DNA of 58,258 nucleotides from Chitinophaga rhizosphaerae (GTDB lineage: Bacteria > Bacteroidota > Bacteroidia > Chitinophagales > Chitinophagaceae): NCBI RefSeq assembly GCF_003958645.1, contig NZ_RXLO01000018.1, positions 1 through 58,258 on the forward strand, in the 5' to 3' direction. This document shows positions 1 to 8,448 of the stretch, one piece after another. Position numbers and translations under genes: made by a program. The notes below the pieces were generated by a model, which had not been told where the DNA came from, ran no database searches, and saw only the letters and a program-made list of their open reading frames with translations. Position 1 is the first letter of the stretch. The number at the start of each line of letters is the position of its first letter.

Positions 1-387
1 AATCATTGAGTACATAAACTATTACAATAACCACAGAATCAAATTAAAACTAAACGGCTTGAGTCCAATACAATATCGAACTCAAGCCGCTTAATCTAAA
101 AAGTCCAACCTTTTGGGAGCACTACAAAAAGGCGGCTTTTTATTTTCCCATGAAAAACCATTATATATTAAACAATTCCGGCATTTTTCTCCCAAACCCC
201 ATTTTCCCTTCACGCTTAATTTTTTCTTGTTATATAAATAAATCTATGAATGAAAACCTTCCTTCAGCTGTAAGAAATATATGGGCTGAAACCCGCCACT
301 ATTGGGCAAAATGTCGTAATTTCTAAGTGCGAACAACTGTAAGAATTCATAACTGGTCCGCTTACACGACCTGAAACCCTGGTATGA
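1..387. other. AT-rich intergenic region, no gene
   Basis: This stretch is much more AT-rich than the genes and holds no credible coding frame. Near the left end there is a 10-bp perfect inverted repeat (55-64 with 80-89), described separately. A second short hairpin, AAAAAG/CTTTTT at 126-131 and 136-141, sits downstream. Both look like 3' ends of a gene lying left of the window. I see no clear TAnnTTTG promoter for the gene starting at 388. Confidence 0.5.
55..89. terminator. Inverted repeat, possible terminator of an off-window gene
   Basis: CGGCTTGAGT (55-64) and ACTCAAGCCG (80-89) pair perfectly around a 15-nt AT-rich loop. There is no strong T-tract directly after it, so it could also be an mRNA 3' stabilising hairpin or the remnant of a mobile-element end. 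Confidence 0.4.
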
Positions 388-1227
388 ATGATGGAGTTTT
401 TCGAACATATACCATCTCACTACCGCACCGCAATGCTGGTAGCAGGGCTGGTGCTCCTCTGGGTGATCGAAGGCGTGATCCCGAGGATGCGGTTCCGGAA
501 TAACCGGTTCAAACATGCGGGGACGAACCTTTTTTTCACGCTGACGACAGCGCTGGTAAACCTGGGGTTCGCCTTTGTAATCGTAAAAGTGTCTGACTGG
601 ACGGCCCGTGAGCCATTCGGGCTGTTATATCTCATCGGGATGCCGGTTTGGCTGCATTGCCTGCTGGCGGTAATGATGATGGATTTCATCGGGGCCTGGC
701 TGGTGCATTGGGTACAACACAAAACCCCGTGGATGTGGCATTTCCACAAAATCCACCATACAGACACGGCGGTAGACGCCACCACGGCTTTGCGGCATCA
801 CCCGGTGGAGAGTGTTTTCAGGGTTGGCGCGTTGCTGTTGGCCATTTTCACGATGGGCGTGCCGATGTGGATGGTAATGTTCTACCAGTCGATCTCCGCC
901 TTCATGAGCCAGTTCAACCACGCCAACATCCATTTGCCGCAGGCGGTAGACAGGGCGCTGAGCTGGGTGATCGTTTCGCCAGACATGCACAAGGTGCATC
1001 ACAGCCGTTATCAACCGGAGACCGATTCGAATTACGCCAATATATTTTCTATCTGGGACCGCCTATTTGGCACGTTCGTGACCGTGAAAGATACGGCCAG
1101 CCTTCGATACGGGTTGGATGAGTACCTGGATGAACGATATCAGCAGATCGGGCCCTTGCTGAAGACACCGTGGGAAGATGTGCCGGTCGCGGACCCGCAG
1201 CATCAACAGACAGGATTGCACCAATAG
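388..1227 (+). CDS. Fatty acid hydroxylase / sterol desaturase family membrane protein
   Basis: A 279-residue integral membrane di-iron protein of the fatty acid hydroxylase superfamily (PF04116 type). The family hydroxylates or desaturates lipids at a di-iron centre held by clustered histidines facing the cytosol. Visible clusters: H107-x3-H111, H120-KI-H123-H124, and H201-KV-H204-H205. Hydrophobic segments lie near residues 15-30, 47-68, 80-105 and 145-170. ATG codons at 388 and 391 are both possible starts. Bacteroidota relatives may act on membrane lipids or carotenoids, but the substrate cannot be read from the sequence. A small membrane protein follows 32 bp later on the same strand. 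Confidence 0.85.
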   Translation: MMEFFEHIPSHYRTAMLVAGLVLLWVIEGVIPRMRFRNNRFKHAGTNLFFTLTTALVNLGFAFVIVKVSDWTAREPFGLLYLIGMPVWLHCLLAVMMMDFIGAWLVHWVQHKTPWMWHFHKIHHTDTAVDATTALRHHPVESVFRVGALLLAIFTMGVPMWMVMFYQSISAFMSQFNHANIHLPQAVDRALSWVIVSPDMHKVHHSRYQPETDSNYANIFSIWDRLFGTFVTVKDTASLRYGLDEYLDERYQQIGPLLKTPWEDVPVADPQHQQTGLHQ

Positions 1228-1259
1228 CCAATTTTTTGATCACTTATAATACGTACACA

Positions 1260-1514
1260 ATGCACCACCCAACAAGTCTGCCCAAGATTGCAGGTTTTGC
1301 ATCCATTTTCATCGGCGTAGTTGCCGCTGCGTTCGCTTTCATCACTAAATCGCCCGAAGCATCGGTTTACATGGGCTCGGCGGGGGTTACGCTTTGCGTG
1401 GTTTCGGCCGTTATTGCCCGCAAGAATATTGATGAATTGCAGATGACCGTTGCCGGTTTGTTTTTGGCTATCGTAGCCACTGCGATCGGAATCTGGCAAA
1501 TGTATAACCTGTAA
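1260..1514 (+). CDS. Small hypothetical membrane protein
   Basis: An 84-residue protein made almost entirely of hydrophobic segments (about residues 9-26, 33-47 and 57-80) with a short charged loop (ARKNIDELQ). The ATG at 1260 is preferred because the upstream extension of the frame runs through the end of the preceding gene and is not membrane-like. I do not recognise the family. It lies just downstream of the hydroxylase gene and may be co-transcribed with it. Confidence 0.6.
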   Translation: MHHPTSLPKIAGFASIFIGVVAAAFAFITKSPEASVYMGSAGVTLCVVSAVIARKNIDELQMTVAGLFLAIVATAIGIWQMYNL

Positions 1515-1831
1515 ACAGCGCAAGCTGCACCGCAAGTTCCTCTCTTAGGCGATGGTGAAAACCATACCCGCCTGATGAAGAACCTCCCGAATCCTGAACG
1601 GGGAACTTGCGTTACTATCCTGTTGACGCCCTGGCCGAAACGACCATGTGTAACCCGAATGGCCGGTCCTCCTATCCCGATATCCATGAAACAACGCTGA
1701 TGATGCAGCCGTTACCCGGAAAGGTAGCCGGCGGATGATTTTCTTTCTATTTATGAGCAAACGGAGATTTTCCGGCGAGGTTTCGCCGGAATGGCCTGTT
1801 TTTGCTTCCAGACGCGGCCACCTTAACTTGA
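1515..1831. other. Intergenic region with a terminator-like hairpin
   Basis: No convincing gene. The only structure I see is the hairpin at 1770-1791 followed by a short T run. Short open frames here have no family resemblance. Confidence 0.5.
1770..1803 (+). terminator. Rho-independent terminator-like hairpin
   Basis: TTCCGGCGA (1770-1778) and TCGCCGGAA (1783-1791) form a perfect 9-bp GC-rich stem with a 4-nt loop; a T5 run follows at 1799-1803. It would end plus-strand transcription from the 388-1514 genes, although it lies about 255 bp past the last stop codon. Confidence 0.5.
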
Positions 1832-2320
1832 TTACCTGCGTTTCTTTGAGGAGGAAGGGGTTTGTCGTTTGAAGGTTTCAATATGGCCTTCGGCGGCGTT
1901 GACGGGGTGTACGCGGAGGGCGGTGTCGGAGAGCTCCCGGATGAGGAGGGTGTCTGTCTGCAGGAAAGTGGTGTCGGCTTTGGAATAGCCGGCGAGGCCG
2001 TGGAGGAGGAGCGTATCGTTGCGGAGGCTCCAGGATTGGTATTTGAGGGATTCCAGCTGGATGGAGGAGGCTTTGCCGCCTTTTTTGAGTTGAAACCCGA
2101 GGAGGAGCGTGTCTACCCCTTCAGCGGGCTGTACCCATCGGCCGGGGAGGATGGAGGAGTCGATATGCACGGGATCCAATGCCACGGCGGGCTCCAGCGG
2201 CCGTTCGATGAAGATGGTGTCGCTTCCGGTGACGGCTACACTGTCTTTATGCGCTTCACCTTCGCCGTTGTTGCACGCGGCGGCGAGGAGGAGGATCGCT
2301 GGCAGGAGGATGCGGGTCAT
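1832..2320 (-). CDS. Lipocalin-like lipoprotein
   Basis: A 162-residue lipoprotein. The N-terminus MTRILLPAILLLAAAC is a type II signal peptide with lipobox AAAC, so the mature protein would start at Cys16 and be membrane anchored. The rest contains a conserved tryptophan in GRWVQP, then a beta-rich pattern (GFQLKKGGKASSI, then a YQSW segment, then DTLLL) that resembles Bacteroidota lipocalin-like lipoproteins (PF12702 type); this assignment is from memory of the family. The C-terminus is basic. The ligand is unknown. It is divergent from the thiamine operon. Confidence 0.7.
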   Translation of the reverse strand: MTRILLPAILLLAAACNNGEGEAHKDSVAVTGSDTIFIERPLEPAVALDPVHIDSSILPGRWVQPAEGVDTLLLGFQLKKGGKASSIQLESLKYQSWSLRNDTLLLHGLAGYSKADTTFLQTDTLLIRELSDTALRVHPVNAAEGHIETFKRQTPSSSKKRR

Positions 2321-2346
2321 ACGAATGGTTGTTTAATAAATCCTAT

Positions 2347-2354
2347 CAAAGATA
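2347..2354 (-). promoter_or_regulatory. -7 promoter box for the lipocalin-like lipoprotein
   Basis: On the minus strand this reads TATCTTTG, an exact match to the Bacteroidota -7 consensus TAnnTTTG, 26 nt before the ATG at 2320. I do not see a convincing -33 TTG at the usual spacing. Confidence 0.5.
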
Positions 2355-2451
2355 ATGCTAAACAGGTGGTTGTGTCTCGATAGCGCGAATTATCCGTGCA
2401 GGATTTCCGCCAACCTGGGAATTGGGCAAAAGCTGCCGGATCAGGGAAGCA

Positions 2452-2483
2452 TTTGGAAATTGTTTCATCAACGCTTAGATTTG
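2452..2483 (+). promoter_or_regulatory. Bacteroidota promoter of the thiamine operon
   Basis: TTTG at 2452-2455 (-33 element), a 20-nt spacer and TAGATTTG at 2476-2483 (-7 element TAnnTTTG) match the published Bacteroides promoter pattern exactly. Transcription would start around 2488-2491, immediately before the TPP riboswitch, so the aptamer would form the 5' end of the mRNA. Confidence 0.75.
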
Positions 2484-2485
2484 TA

Positions 2486-2578
2486 ATCACTTTAGGGGTG
2501 TTTTTCCGGAAACGGGAAAACTGAGATGATACCCTCAGTACCTGATGCAGTTCACACTGCCGTAGGGAAAAGTAATAC
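2486..2578 (+). promoter_or_regulatory. TPP riboswitch (THI element)
   Basis: The aptamer landmarks are present in order: AGGGGTG (2494-2500), CTGAGATGATACCC (2521-2534), ACCTGATGCAG (2539-2550 region) and the terminal CGTAGGGAAA (2561-2570). These correspond to the P2/J3-2 and P4/P5 conserved cores that bind the pyrimidine and pyrophosphate parts of TPP. It lies between the promoter and thiS, so high TPP should repress the operon. With about 58 nt between aptamer and thiS ATG and no strong intrinsic terminator visible, control of translation initiation is the simpler guess. Confidence 0.92.
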
Positions 2579-2635
2579 TGAACTCCTTCTCTCACATCCT
2601 TAAAGTTTATTGTTTCACTTAAATTCCTTGCAAAC

Positions 2636-2839
2636 ATGGAAGTGCTTGTAAACAATAAACTTTATGCGGTGCAGCCGGAAACCTCCGTTACTGCGCTCTT
2701 ACAGTTTATTCAGCTTTCAACCGGAAAAGGTATCGCCGTAGCGGTGAACCGAAGGGTCATACCGAGGCCAGACTGGCCCAGTACCCTGCTAGTGCCAGAC
2801 GATCAGGTGACCATTATCCAGGCCACGCAGGGCGGATAA
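2636..2839 (+). CDS. thiS: Sulfur carrier protein ThiS
   Basis: A 67-residue ubiquitin-fold protein ending in Gly-Gly (QATQGG). ThiS is adenylated at this C-terminus, converted to a thiocarboxylate, and gives its sulfur to ThiG for thiazole formation. Length and the terminal GG are typical. It is the first gene after the TPP riboswitch. The enzyme that normally adenylates it (ThiF) is not in this locus. A 523-bp gap separates it from thiC. Confidence 0.93.
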   Translation: MEVLVNNKLYAVQPETSVTALLQFIQLSTGKGIAVAVNRRVIPRPDWPSTLLVPDDQVTIIQATQGG

Positions 2840-3362
2840 CGGGATTGCCCCCAGCGATGCGCATTGCCGATACGGTTTTCAGCAGATATTCTGGACGGGG
2901 CCGCGTTCCATGGGCTGGTGCTGCTTTTTGCCCGCGTGCACAGGAACACAATCATCTGGTAAATCGCCATTCATGATTTGAACCGGCATACGCATCTTCA
3001 TTGCTGATTACTTTGGCAATAGTAAACGGAGATGCTTCCATGTTCCATTGCGGGGAATTGTTTGGCAGGCCAGGCATGGACACGCACCATTGGCAACAAC
3101 AACCGGCAACCGCCGGAATGCTTTCCCACCGGGCAATCCACCATCGCTGGCTTACACAGGCATCCGCATCGTCATCGCCAACTACTGAAAGCTAAGCAGC
3201 AACAATGTTTCCGGCGTAGCGATCCGCAATCGCTGATCACGGCACATCAATTATTATTTACCGGCATCCGCGCTTAATCGCAAGGTGCCGAACGCGCTTT
3301 TGCGCCCTTCCGGGACGTAAGGCCCTACTCATGCCCATTCGTAACCTTTTATCTTTTTCAAC
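2840..3362. other. Long gap between thiS and thiC
   Basis: This 523-bp stretch interrupts an otherwise compact operon. The open frames in it (about 3001-3277) are low-complexity, rich in His/Gln/Pro, and resemble no family. GCGCTTTTGCGC near 3294-3305 is a small hairpin. TATCTTTT at 3350-3357, 5 nt before the thiC ATG, resembles a -7 box and could give thiC its own promoter. Confidence 0.45.
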
Positions 3363-5174
3363 ATGCAATACCGTATTACCCGCACACCATTTCCTGCCTC
3401 GCAGAAGATTTATGTAGAAGGCTCCAGGCCAGACATCCAGGTAGCCATGCGCGAAATCTCCCAGACAGACACACGCGCTCATGGCCGCCACGGCGCTGCT
3501 ACACCCAATCCTTCCGTTACCGTGTACGATACCAGCGGTCCCTATACAGACCCTTCCATTTTCATAGACCCCGCGAAAGGGCTGCCCCGGTTCCGCGAAA
3601 ACTGGATCGACGAAAGGGGAGACGTCACGACACTCCCGGCACTGACTTCTGACTACGGCCGTGCCCGGCTCGCCGATCCCGCACTGGCGCACCTGCGCAC
3701 GGGAGAACCGCCATTGCCGCGCAAGGCGCGCCCCGGCGCCAACGTCACCCAACTGCACTACGCGCGCAAAGGCATCATCACCCCCGAAATGGAATACATC
3801 GCCATCCGGGAAAATCAACGGGCAGACGCCGCTTTCCGGGAAGGCGACCCGCTTTGGCAACAACATCGCGGCACGGGCAATGCGCCCAGGCTCATTACGC
3901 CGGAGTTCGTCCGCAGCGAAATCGCCGCAGGCAGGGCCATCATCCCCGCCAACATCAATCACCCGGAAAGCGAACCCATGATCATCGGGCGCAACTTTCT
4001 CGTCAAGATCAACGCCAACATCGGCAATTCCGCCGTCAGCTCCTCTATCGAAGAGGAGGTGGAAAAAGCGGTATGGGCTTGTCGCTGGGGTGCAGACACC
4101 ATTATGGACCTCAGCACCGGCAAAAATATCCACGAAACCCGCGAATGGATCATCCGTAACTGTCCTGTCCCGCTCGGGACCGTTCCTATTTACCAGGCGC
4201 TGGAAAAAGTGAACGGCAAAGCCGAAGCGCTCAACTGGGAAATCTTCCGCGACACATTGATCGAACAGGCCGAACAGGGCGTCGATTATTTCACGATTCA
4301 CGCCGGCGTGTTGCTCCGTTACGTTCCATTGACCGCCAAAAGGATGACGGGCATCGTTTCGCGCGGGGGCTCCATTATGGCGAAATGGTGCCTCGCCCAT
4401 CACCAGGAAAACTTCCTCTATACGCATTTCGACGAGATCTGTGAAATCATGAAAGCGTACGACGTCTCCTTTTCCCTGGGCGATGGCCTGCGCCCCGGCT
4501 CTATCGCGGATGCCAATGATGCGGCGCAGTTCGGGGAACTGGAAACCCTCGGCGAACTGACCCACCGCGCCTGGAAGCAGGATGTGCAGGTAATGATCGA
4601 AGGACCGGGGCACGTGCCCATGCACCTGATCAAGGAGAACATGGACAAGCAGCTGGAACATTGCCACGAAGCGCCTTTCTATACCCTCGGCCCCCTCACT
4701 ACCGACATTGCCCCTGGCTACGACCATATTACTTCCGCTATCGGCGCGGCGATGATCGGCTGGTACGGCACGGCCATGCTGTGTTACGTTACACCGAAAG
4801 AACACCTGGGCCTTCCTGACCGTGATGACGTAAAACAGGGCGTGATCACCTACAAGCTGGCGGCACATGCGGCAGACCTGGCGAAAGGGCATCCGGGCGC
4901 GCAGCATCGGGACAACGCGCTCAGCCAGGCGCGCTTCGAGTTCCGGTGGGAAGATCAGTTCAACTTATCGCTCGACCCCGATACCGCCCGTAGTTACCAC
5001 GACGCCACGCTTCCGGCGGAAGGTGCGAAGGTGGCGCATTTCTGCTCCATGTGCGGACCGCAGTTCTGCTCCATGAAGATTTCGCAGGAAGTCCGCGAGC
5101 ATGCGGAAAGGGATGCGGCCATGGCCGAAAAAGCGAAAGATTTCACCGCCAGGGGAGGGGAGATCTACGCATGA
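3363..5174 (+). CDS. thiC: Phosphomethylpyrimidine synthase ThiC
   Basis: A 603-residue radical-SAM enzyme that rearranges aminoimidazole ribotide into HMP phosphate, the pyrimidine half of thiamine. The family's unusual C-terminal cluster motif is C561-x2-C564-x4-C569 (CSMCGPQFC). Typical conserved blocks are present, for example NANIGNSAVSSSIEEE, GADTIMDLSTG and the EGPGHVP loop. Length fits the non-plant bacterial form. Its stop overlaps the ATG of the next gene by 4 bases (ATGA), which suggests translational coupling. Confidence 0.97.
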   Translation: MQYRITRTPFPASQKIYVEGSRPDIQVAMREISQTDTRAHGRHGAATPNPSVTVYDTSGPYTDPSIFIDPAKGLPRFRENWIDERGDVTTLPALTSDYGRARLADPALAHLRTGEPPLPRKARPGANVTQLHYARKGIITPEMEYIAIRENQRADAAFREGDPLWQQHRGTGNAPRLITPEFVRSEIAAGRAIIPANINHPESEPMIIGRNFLVKINANIGNSAVSSSIEEEVEKAVWACRWGADTIMDLSTGKNIHETREWIIRNCPVPLGTVPIYQALEKVNGKAEALNWEIFRDTLIEQAEQGVDYFTIHAGVLLRYVPLTAKRMTGIVSRGGSIMAKWCLAHHQENFLYTHFDEICEIMKAYDVSFSLGDGLRPGSIADANDAAQFGELETLGELTHRAWKQDVQVMIEGPGHVPMHLIKENMDKQLEHCHEAPFYTLGPLTTDIAPGYDHITSAIGAAMIGWYGTAMLCYVTPKEHLGLPDRDDVKQGVITYKLAAHAADLAKGHPGAQHRDNALSQARFEFRWEDQFNLSLDPDTARSYHDATLPAEGAKVAHFCSMCGPQFCSMKISQEVREHAERDAAMAEKAKDFTARGGEIYA

Positions 5175-5842
5175 TCTGGCTCATCACAGCACCTGAGTTT
5201 CCTTTTCCGGAAAAGCACGGGGATCGGGAAAACCTGATAACGCCGCTCCCCGAACCAGCCGGTCAAGCGCTGTCAGAACACGAGGTCGTCCAATCCGCAT
5301 TCGAAGCCGGATTGGAAACCCTCCTGCTCCGTAAACCCGGCTGGCACGAAAGCGACTATGCCCGGTGGTTGGAATGCTTACCCAAACAACTTCGCGCCAA
5401 AGTGATCGTCGCTACTTTCCCCTCGCTGGTGGAAACTTTCATGCTGAAAGGCGTCCACCTCAGCGAAGACGCCCGCGCAAATACAGCGCCCTACGAAATC
5501 CGGAAACTCCGCGAGTCCGGCAAATGGGTCAGCACTTCCATTCACGACGATTCAATGGACATTTCCGGATTCGACTTCGTGCTGATGGGCCCCGTGTTCG
5601 ACAGCATCTCCAAACCCGGCTACAATGCCCGGCCCTTCTATTCGATCCCTCCGAACGCCATTGCCATCGGCGGTATTCATGCCGGAAACATAGCAGAAGC
5701 CCAGGCAAAAGGGTTCTGCGGCGCAGCTGTATTGGGCGCGGCCTGGAAAGACCCCGGTCGCATCCGCGAAATCATTTCCTCTTTGATCAACGCATGGCCG
5801 TTCCAAAAAAATTCAATTCACCCATTAAACCCTGGCGTATGA
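5171..5842 (+). CDS. ThiE/TenI-family protein (first of two)
   Basis: A 223-residue TIM-barrel protein of the thiamine phosphate synthase/TenI family. The diagnostic segment GPVFDSISKPGY and the C-terminal IAIGGI phosphate-binding loop are visible. The N-terminal substrate region reads LLLRKPGW rather than the QLRxK of true ThiE, and the GVHVG motif is replaced by GVHLS. Because a more canonical ThiE lies downstream, this copy may act as a TenI-type thiazole tautomerase; a TenI-like SIHD segment is present. The start overlaps the thiC stop (ATGA). Confidence 0.75.
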   Translation: MIWLITAPEFPFPEKHGDRENLITPLPEPAGQALSEHEVVQSAFEAGLETLLLRKPGWHESDYARWLECLPKQLRAKVIVATFPSLVETFMLKGVHLSEDARANTAPYEIRKLRESGKWVSTSIHDDSMDISGFDFVLMGPVFDSISKPGYNARPFYSIPPNAIAIGGIHAGNIAEAQAKGFCGAAVLGAAWKDPGRIREIISSLINAWPFQKNSIHPLNPGV

Positions 5843-6158
5843 AGGATTTGAAGCAGGAAACCCGATCACTGCATGCTATCACACCGATCACTATTGGTTT
5901 GATTGCAAAGTATCCCCGGATGGAATATCCTTCCGCGCAAAACGCTGCCGGAAACATCTCCACCCGAATTACGGCACGCCTCACCCTTTGCCGAAAACGG
6001 CCAGTACGCAGCAGCTACACGGCGCCGCCATTCAACATCCACAGCAAGTTGACTGCATCTTTCAGTTCTTCCATCATGGCTTTAACAGCCACAACAGGCC
6101 AGCACCCACACAACCACGTACGTCCATATTTCTTTCACCCATTAAAAACCCACATACC
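5843..6158. other. Gap inside the thiamine operon, no recognised gene
   Basis: A 316-bp stretch between the ThiE-like gene and thiD. One frame stays open into thiD but has no ATG, and a second frame starts at an ATG at 5839; neither resembles a known family. It may be a decayed gene or simply non-coding. No terminator or riboswitch is apparent. Confidence 0.4.
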
Positions 6159-6926
6159 ATGCCTTTTGCCATGAGCCTCGCCGGCCTCGACCCCTCGGGA
6201 GGAGCGGGCCTCCTCGCCGACATCAAAACCTTCGAAGCCTGGCACCTCCGCGGACTCGGCGTTTGCACCGCACTCACCGTTCAAACCGACACCGAATTCC
6301 TCGGCGTGGAATGGGTCAGCGCCGACAATATCATTGCCCAGGCATTGCCGCTCGTGCAACAATACCCGGTGGTTTACTGCAAAATCGGCATCGTATCCCA
6401 CCCCGAAACGATCGCGGAAGTAATCGCCGCACTACGCGCCGTTCGCCCCGGCATCGCATTCGTGCTCGACCCCGTGCTGCGCGCATCGGCCGGTTATGTT
6501 TTCCATAACGCCATTCACGCACATTGGGCGTCCGTACTTCCATCGCTTACTTTGCTCACACCGAATTACGACGAAGCCGTGGCCATGAGCGGGCTTCCCG
6601 ATGGCGAAGCCGGCGCCAGGGAAATGGCTCAACATTGCGCAGTGCTGCTCAAAGGCGGACACCGGCCCGACAAACCCGGTGTAGACACCCTCTTTCTCCC
6701 CGATTCCGCAACAGACTTCGCCCCGTCAGCCACCAACGCATTTCCGAAACATGGCTCCGGTTGCGTGCTCTCCGCCGCCATCACCGCCGCCATGGCCAGC
6801 GGACTACCATTGGAAGCAGCCTGCAGCGCAGGAAAGGATTACACCTACCGCTACCTGATGAGCAGCCCGGAACTCGTAGGATGGCATTCACCGGAACGAG
6901 AGCATATTAGACAAAATCCCGGTTGA
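6159..6926 (+). CDS. thiD: Hydroxymethylpyrimidine/phosphomethylpyrimidine kinase ThiD
   Basis: A 255-residue ribokinase-fold kinase that phosphorylates HMP and HMP-P to HMP-PP, the pyrimidine donor for ThiE. The N-terminal substrate loop LDPSGGAGLLADIKTF and the C-terminal anion-hole/base motif KHGSGCVLSAA (Bacteroidota version of GTGC) are present. The ATG at 6159 places the family's usual N-terminus; the frame is open further upstream but that part is not conserved. It lies between two ThiE-family genes. Confidence 0.93.
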   Translation: MPFAMSLAGLDPSGGAGLLADIKTFEAWHLRGLGVCTALTVQTDTEFLGVEWVSADNIIAQALPLVQQYPVVYCKIGIVSHPETIAEVIAALRAVRPGIAFVLDPVLRASAGYVFHNAIHAHWASVLPSLTLLTPNYDEAVAMSGLPDGEAGAREMAQHCAVLLKGGHRPDKPGVDTLFLPDSATDFAPSATNAFPKHGSGCVLSAAITAAMASGLPLEAACSAGKDYTYRYLMSSPELVGWHSPEREHIRQNPG

Positions 6927-7048
6927 AAAATCAGGGGAGGCTATATGCTCCGAAAAACGGAGGTCACCATAATACACTTGAAAACAAATGCAGAACAGGG
7001 TTTTAAACATTTCGCCCGATTATAAAAACCGAGAAATTCTCCGAAAAC

Positions 7049-7666
7049 ATGATGAAGTTGGAACGATTACTTTACATCTCGCAACAAACGGCCACCGCAT
7101 CACACGCCGATAATATCCTCGCCGCCTGTGAAGCCGGCTGCCGCTGGATTCAGCTCCGCGTGAAAAGCGGCGATGCTTCCGCCGCGGCATTCCAGGCGAT
7201 GGACATCTGCCGCCAATACGGCGCCATGCTCACCATCAACGATCATCCCGACATCGCAAAAACCGTTGGCGCACATGGCGTCCATGTTGGGTTGCAGGAT
7301 ATGCCCGTTGCCGAAGCCCGCGCCATCGCCGGGCCACAGGCCATCATCGGCGGCACCGCCAATACGCCCGAAGATGTGCTCGCCCACGCCGCAGCAGGTG
7401 CGGACTACGTCGGCTACGGCCCCTTCCGGTTCACCACCACCAAAGAAAAGCTCAGTCCTGTTCTCGGTTTGGCCGGCTACAACAGGCTGATGGCCACCCG
7501 GCCCAACGTGCCCATCATCGCCATCGGCGGCATTCTGCTGGCAGACATTCCTGCGCTCCTTGACACCGGCGTTTACGGCATCGCCGTATCCGGATTGATC
7601 ACCCATGCACCGGATAAAAAATCCCTCGTGCAACAAATACTCGATAGCATATGGACGAACTCATAA
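7049..7666 (+). CDS. thiE: Thiamine phosphate synthase ThiE
   Basis: A 205-residue TIM barrel that joins HMP-PP and carboxythiazole phosphate into thiamine phosphate. The motifs expected of ThiE are present: QLRVK for the pyrimidine diphosphate, LTINDH, GVHVGLQDMP, IGGTANT, the YGPFRFTTTKEKLSPVLG loop, and the IIAIGGI phosphate site. Two consecutive ATG codons (7049, 7052) can serve as start. Its 3' end overlaps thiG by 16 bases. Confidence 0.93.
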   Translation: MMKLERLLYISQQTATASHADNILAACEAGCRWIQLRVKSGDASAAAFQAMDICRQYGAMLTINDHPDIAKTVGAHGVHVGLQDMPVAEARAIAGPQAIIGGTANTPEDVLAHAAAGADYVGYGPFRFTTTKEKLSPVLGLAGYNRLMATRPNVPIIAIGGILLADIPALLDTGVYGIAVSGLITHAPDKKSLVQQILDSIWTNS

Positions 7667-8445
7667 TCGCCGGCCAGGCCTTCTCCAGCCGCCTCTTCAC
7701 CGGCACCGGAAAATTCGGCGACCTCGCCACCATGGAGGAAGCCCTTCTCGCATCAGGCTCCCAACTCGTGACCGTTGCCCTCAAGCGCGTAGACGCCGGC
7801 CATCAACCCGACAATCTGCTCGCACACCTCCGTCACCCGCAATTCCGGCTGTTGCCCAACACCTCCGGCGTCCGCAACGCCCGCGAAGCCGTGTACGCCG
7901 CCGAACTTGCACGCGAAGCCCTGGAAACAAACTGGTTGAAACTGGAAATCCATCCAGACCCACGCTACCTTTTGCCCGACCCCATTGAAACCCTCGCCGC
8001 CACGGAAGCCCTCGCCGCCAAAGGATTCATCGTATTGCCCTACATCCATGCCGACCCGGTACTCTGCAAACGCCTGGAAGCTGCCGGGGCCGCGGCCGTT
8101 ATGCCGCTGGGAGCGCCCATCGGGTCGAACAGGGGGCTGCGGACGAAAGATTTCCTCGAAATCATCATAGCGCAAAGCAAGGTACCGGTGGTGGTAGACG
8201 CCGGCATCGGCGCACCCAGCCACGCCGCCGCCGCCATGGAGCTCGGGGCAGACGCCGTGCTGGTGAACACCGCCATCGCCATAGCGGGAAATCCCGTGGC
8301 CATGGCCGCTGCTTTCGCAGCCGCAGTACAAGCAGGAAGGAACGCCTACCTCGCAGGCCTGCCCGCGGCCGGAACCCGTGCACAAGCCAGCAGTCCGGTT
8401 CTCGCGTTCCTGGATGAAGCATTGGAAACTAACGTAGCCGACTAA
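7651..8445 (+). CDS. thiG: Thiazole synthase ThiG
   Basis: A 264-residue TIM barrel that builds the thiazole phosphate from deoxyxylulose phosphate, dehydroglycine and the ThiS thiocarboxylate. The Schiff-base lysine is Lys97 in NWLKLEIHPD. VMPLGAPIGSNRGL and VPVVVDAGIGAPSHAA are the family's phosphate and active-site segments. It overlaps thiE by 16 bases and is followed 3 bp later by thiH, its usual partner. Confidence 0.97.
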   Translation: MDELIIAGQAFSSRLFTGTGKFGDLATMEEALLASGSQLVTVALKRVDAGHQPDNLLAHLRHPQFRLLPNTSGVRNAREAVYAAELAREALETNWLKLEIHPDPRYLLPDPIETLAATEALAAKGFIVLPYIHADPVLCKRLEAAGAAAVMPLGAPIGSNRGLRTKDFLEIIIAQSKVPVVVDAGIGAPSHAAAAMELGADAVLVNTAIAIAGNPVAMAAAFAAAVQAGRNAYLAGLPAAGTRAQASSPVLAFLDEALETNVAD

Positions 8446-8448
8446 ACG

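Noticed and set aside
244..516. Minus-strand 90-codon frame across the first gene start
   Set aside because: Overlaps the hydroxylase coding start and an AT-rich leader; no motif.
3001..3277. Small open frames between thiS and thiC
   Set aside because: Low-complexity His/Gln-rich translations, two frames open at once, no ribosome-binding or family evidence.
3258..4907. 549-codon open frame antisense to thiC
   Set aside because: Shadow frame created by GC-rich codon bias; thiC on the other strand is certain and this frame has no family pattern.
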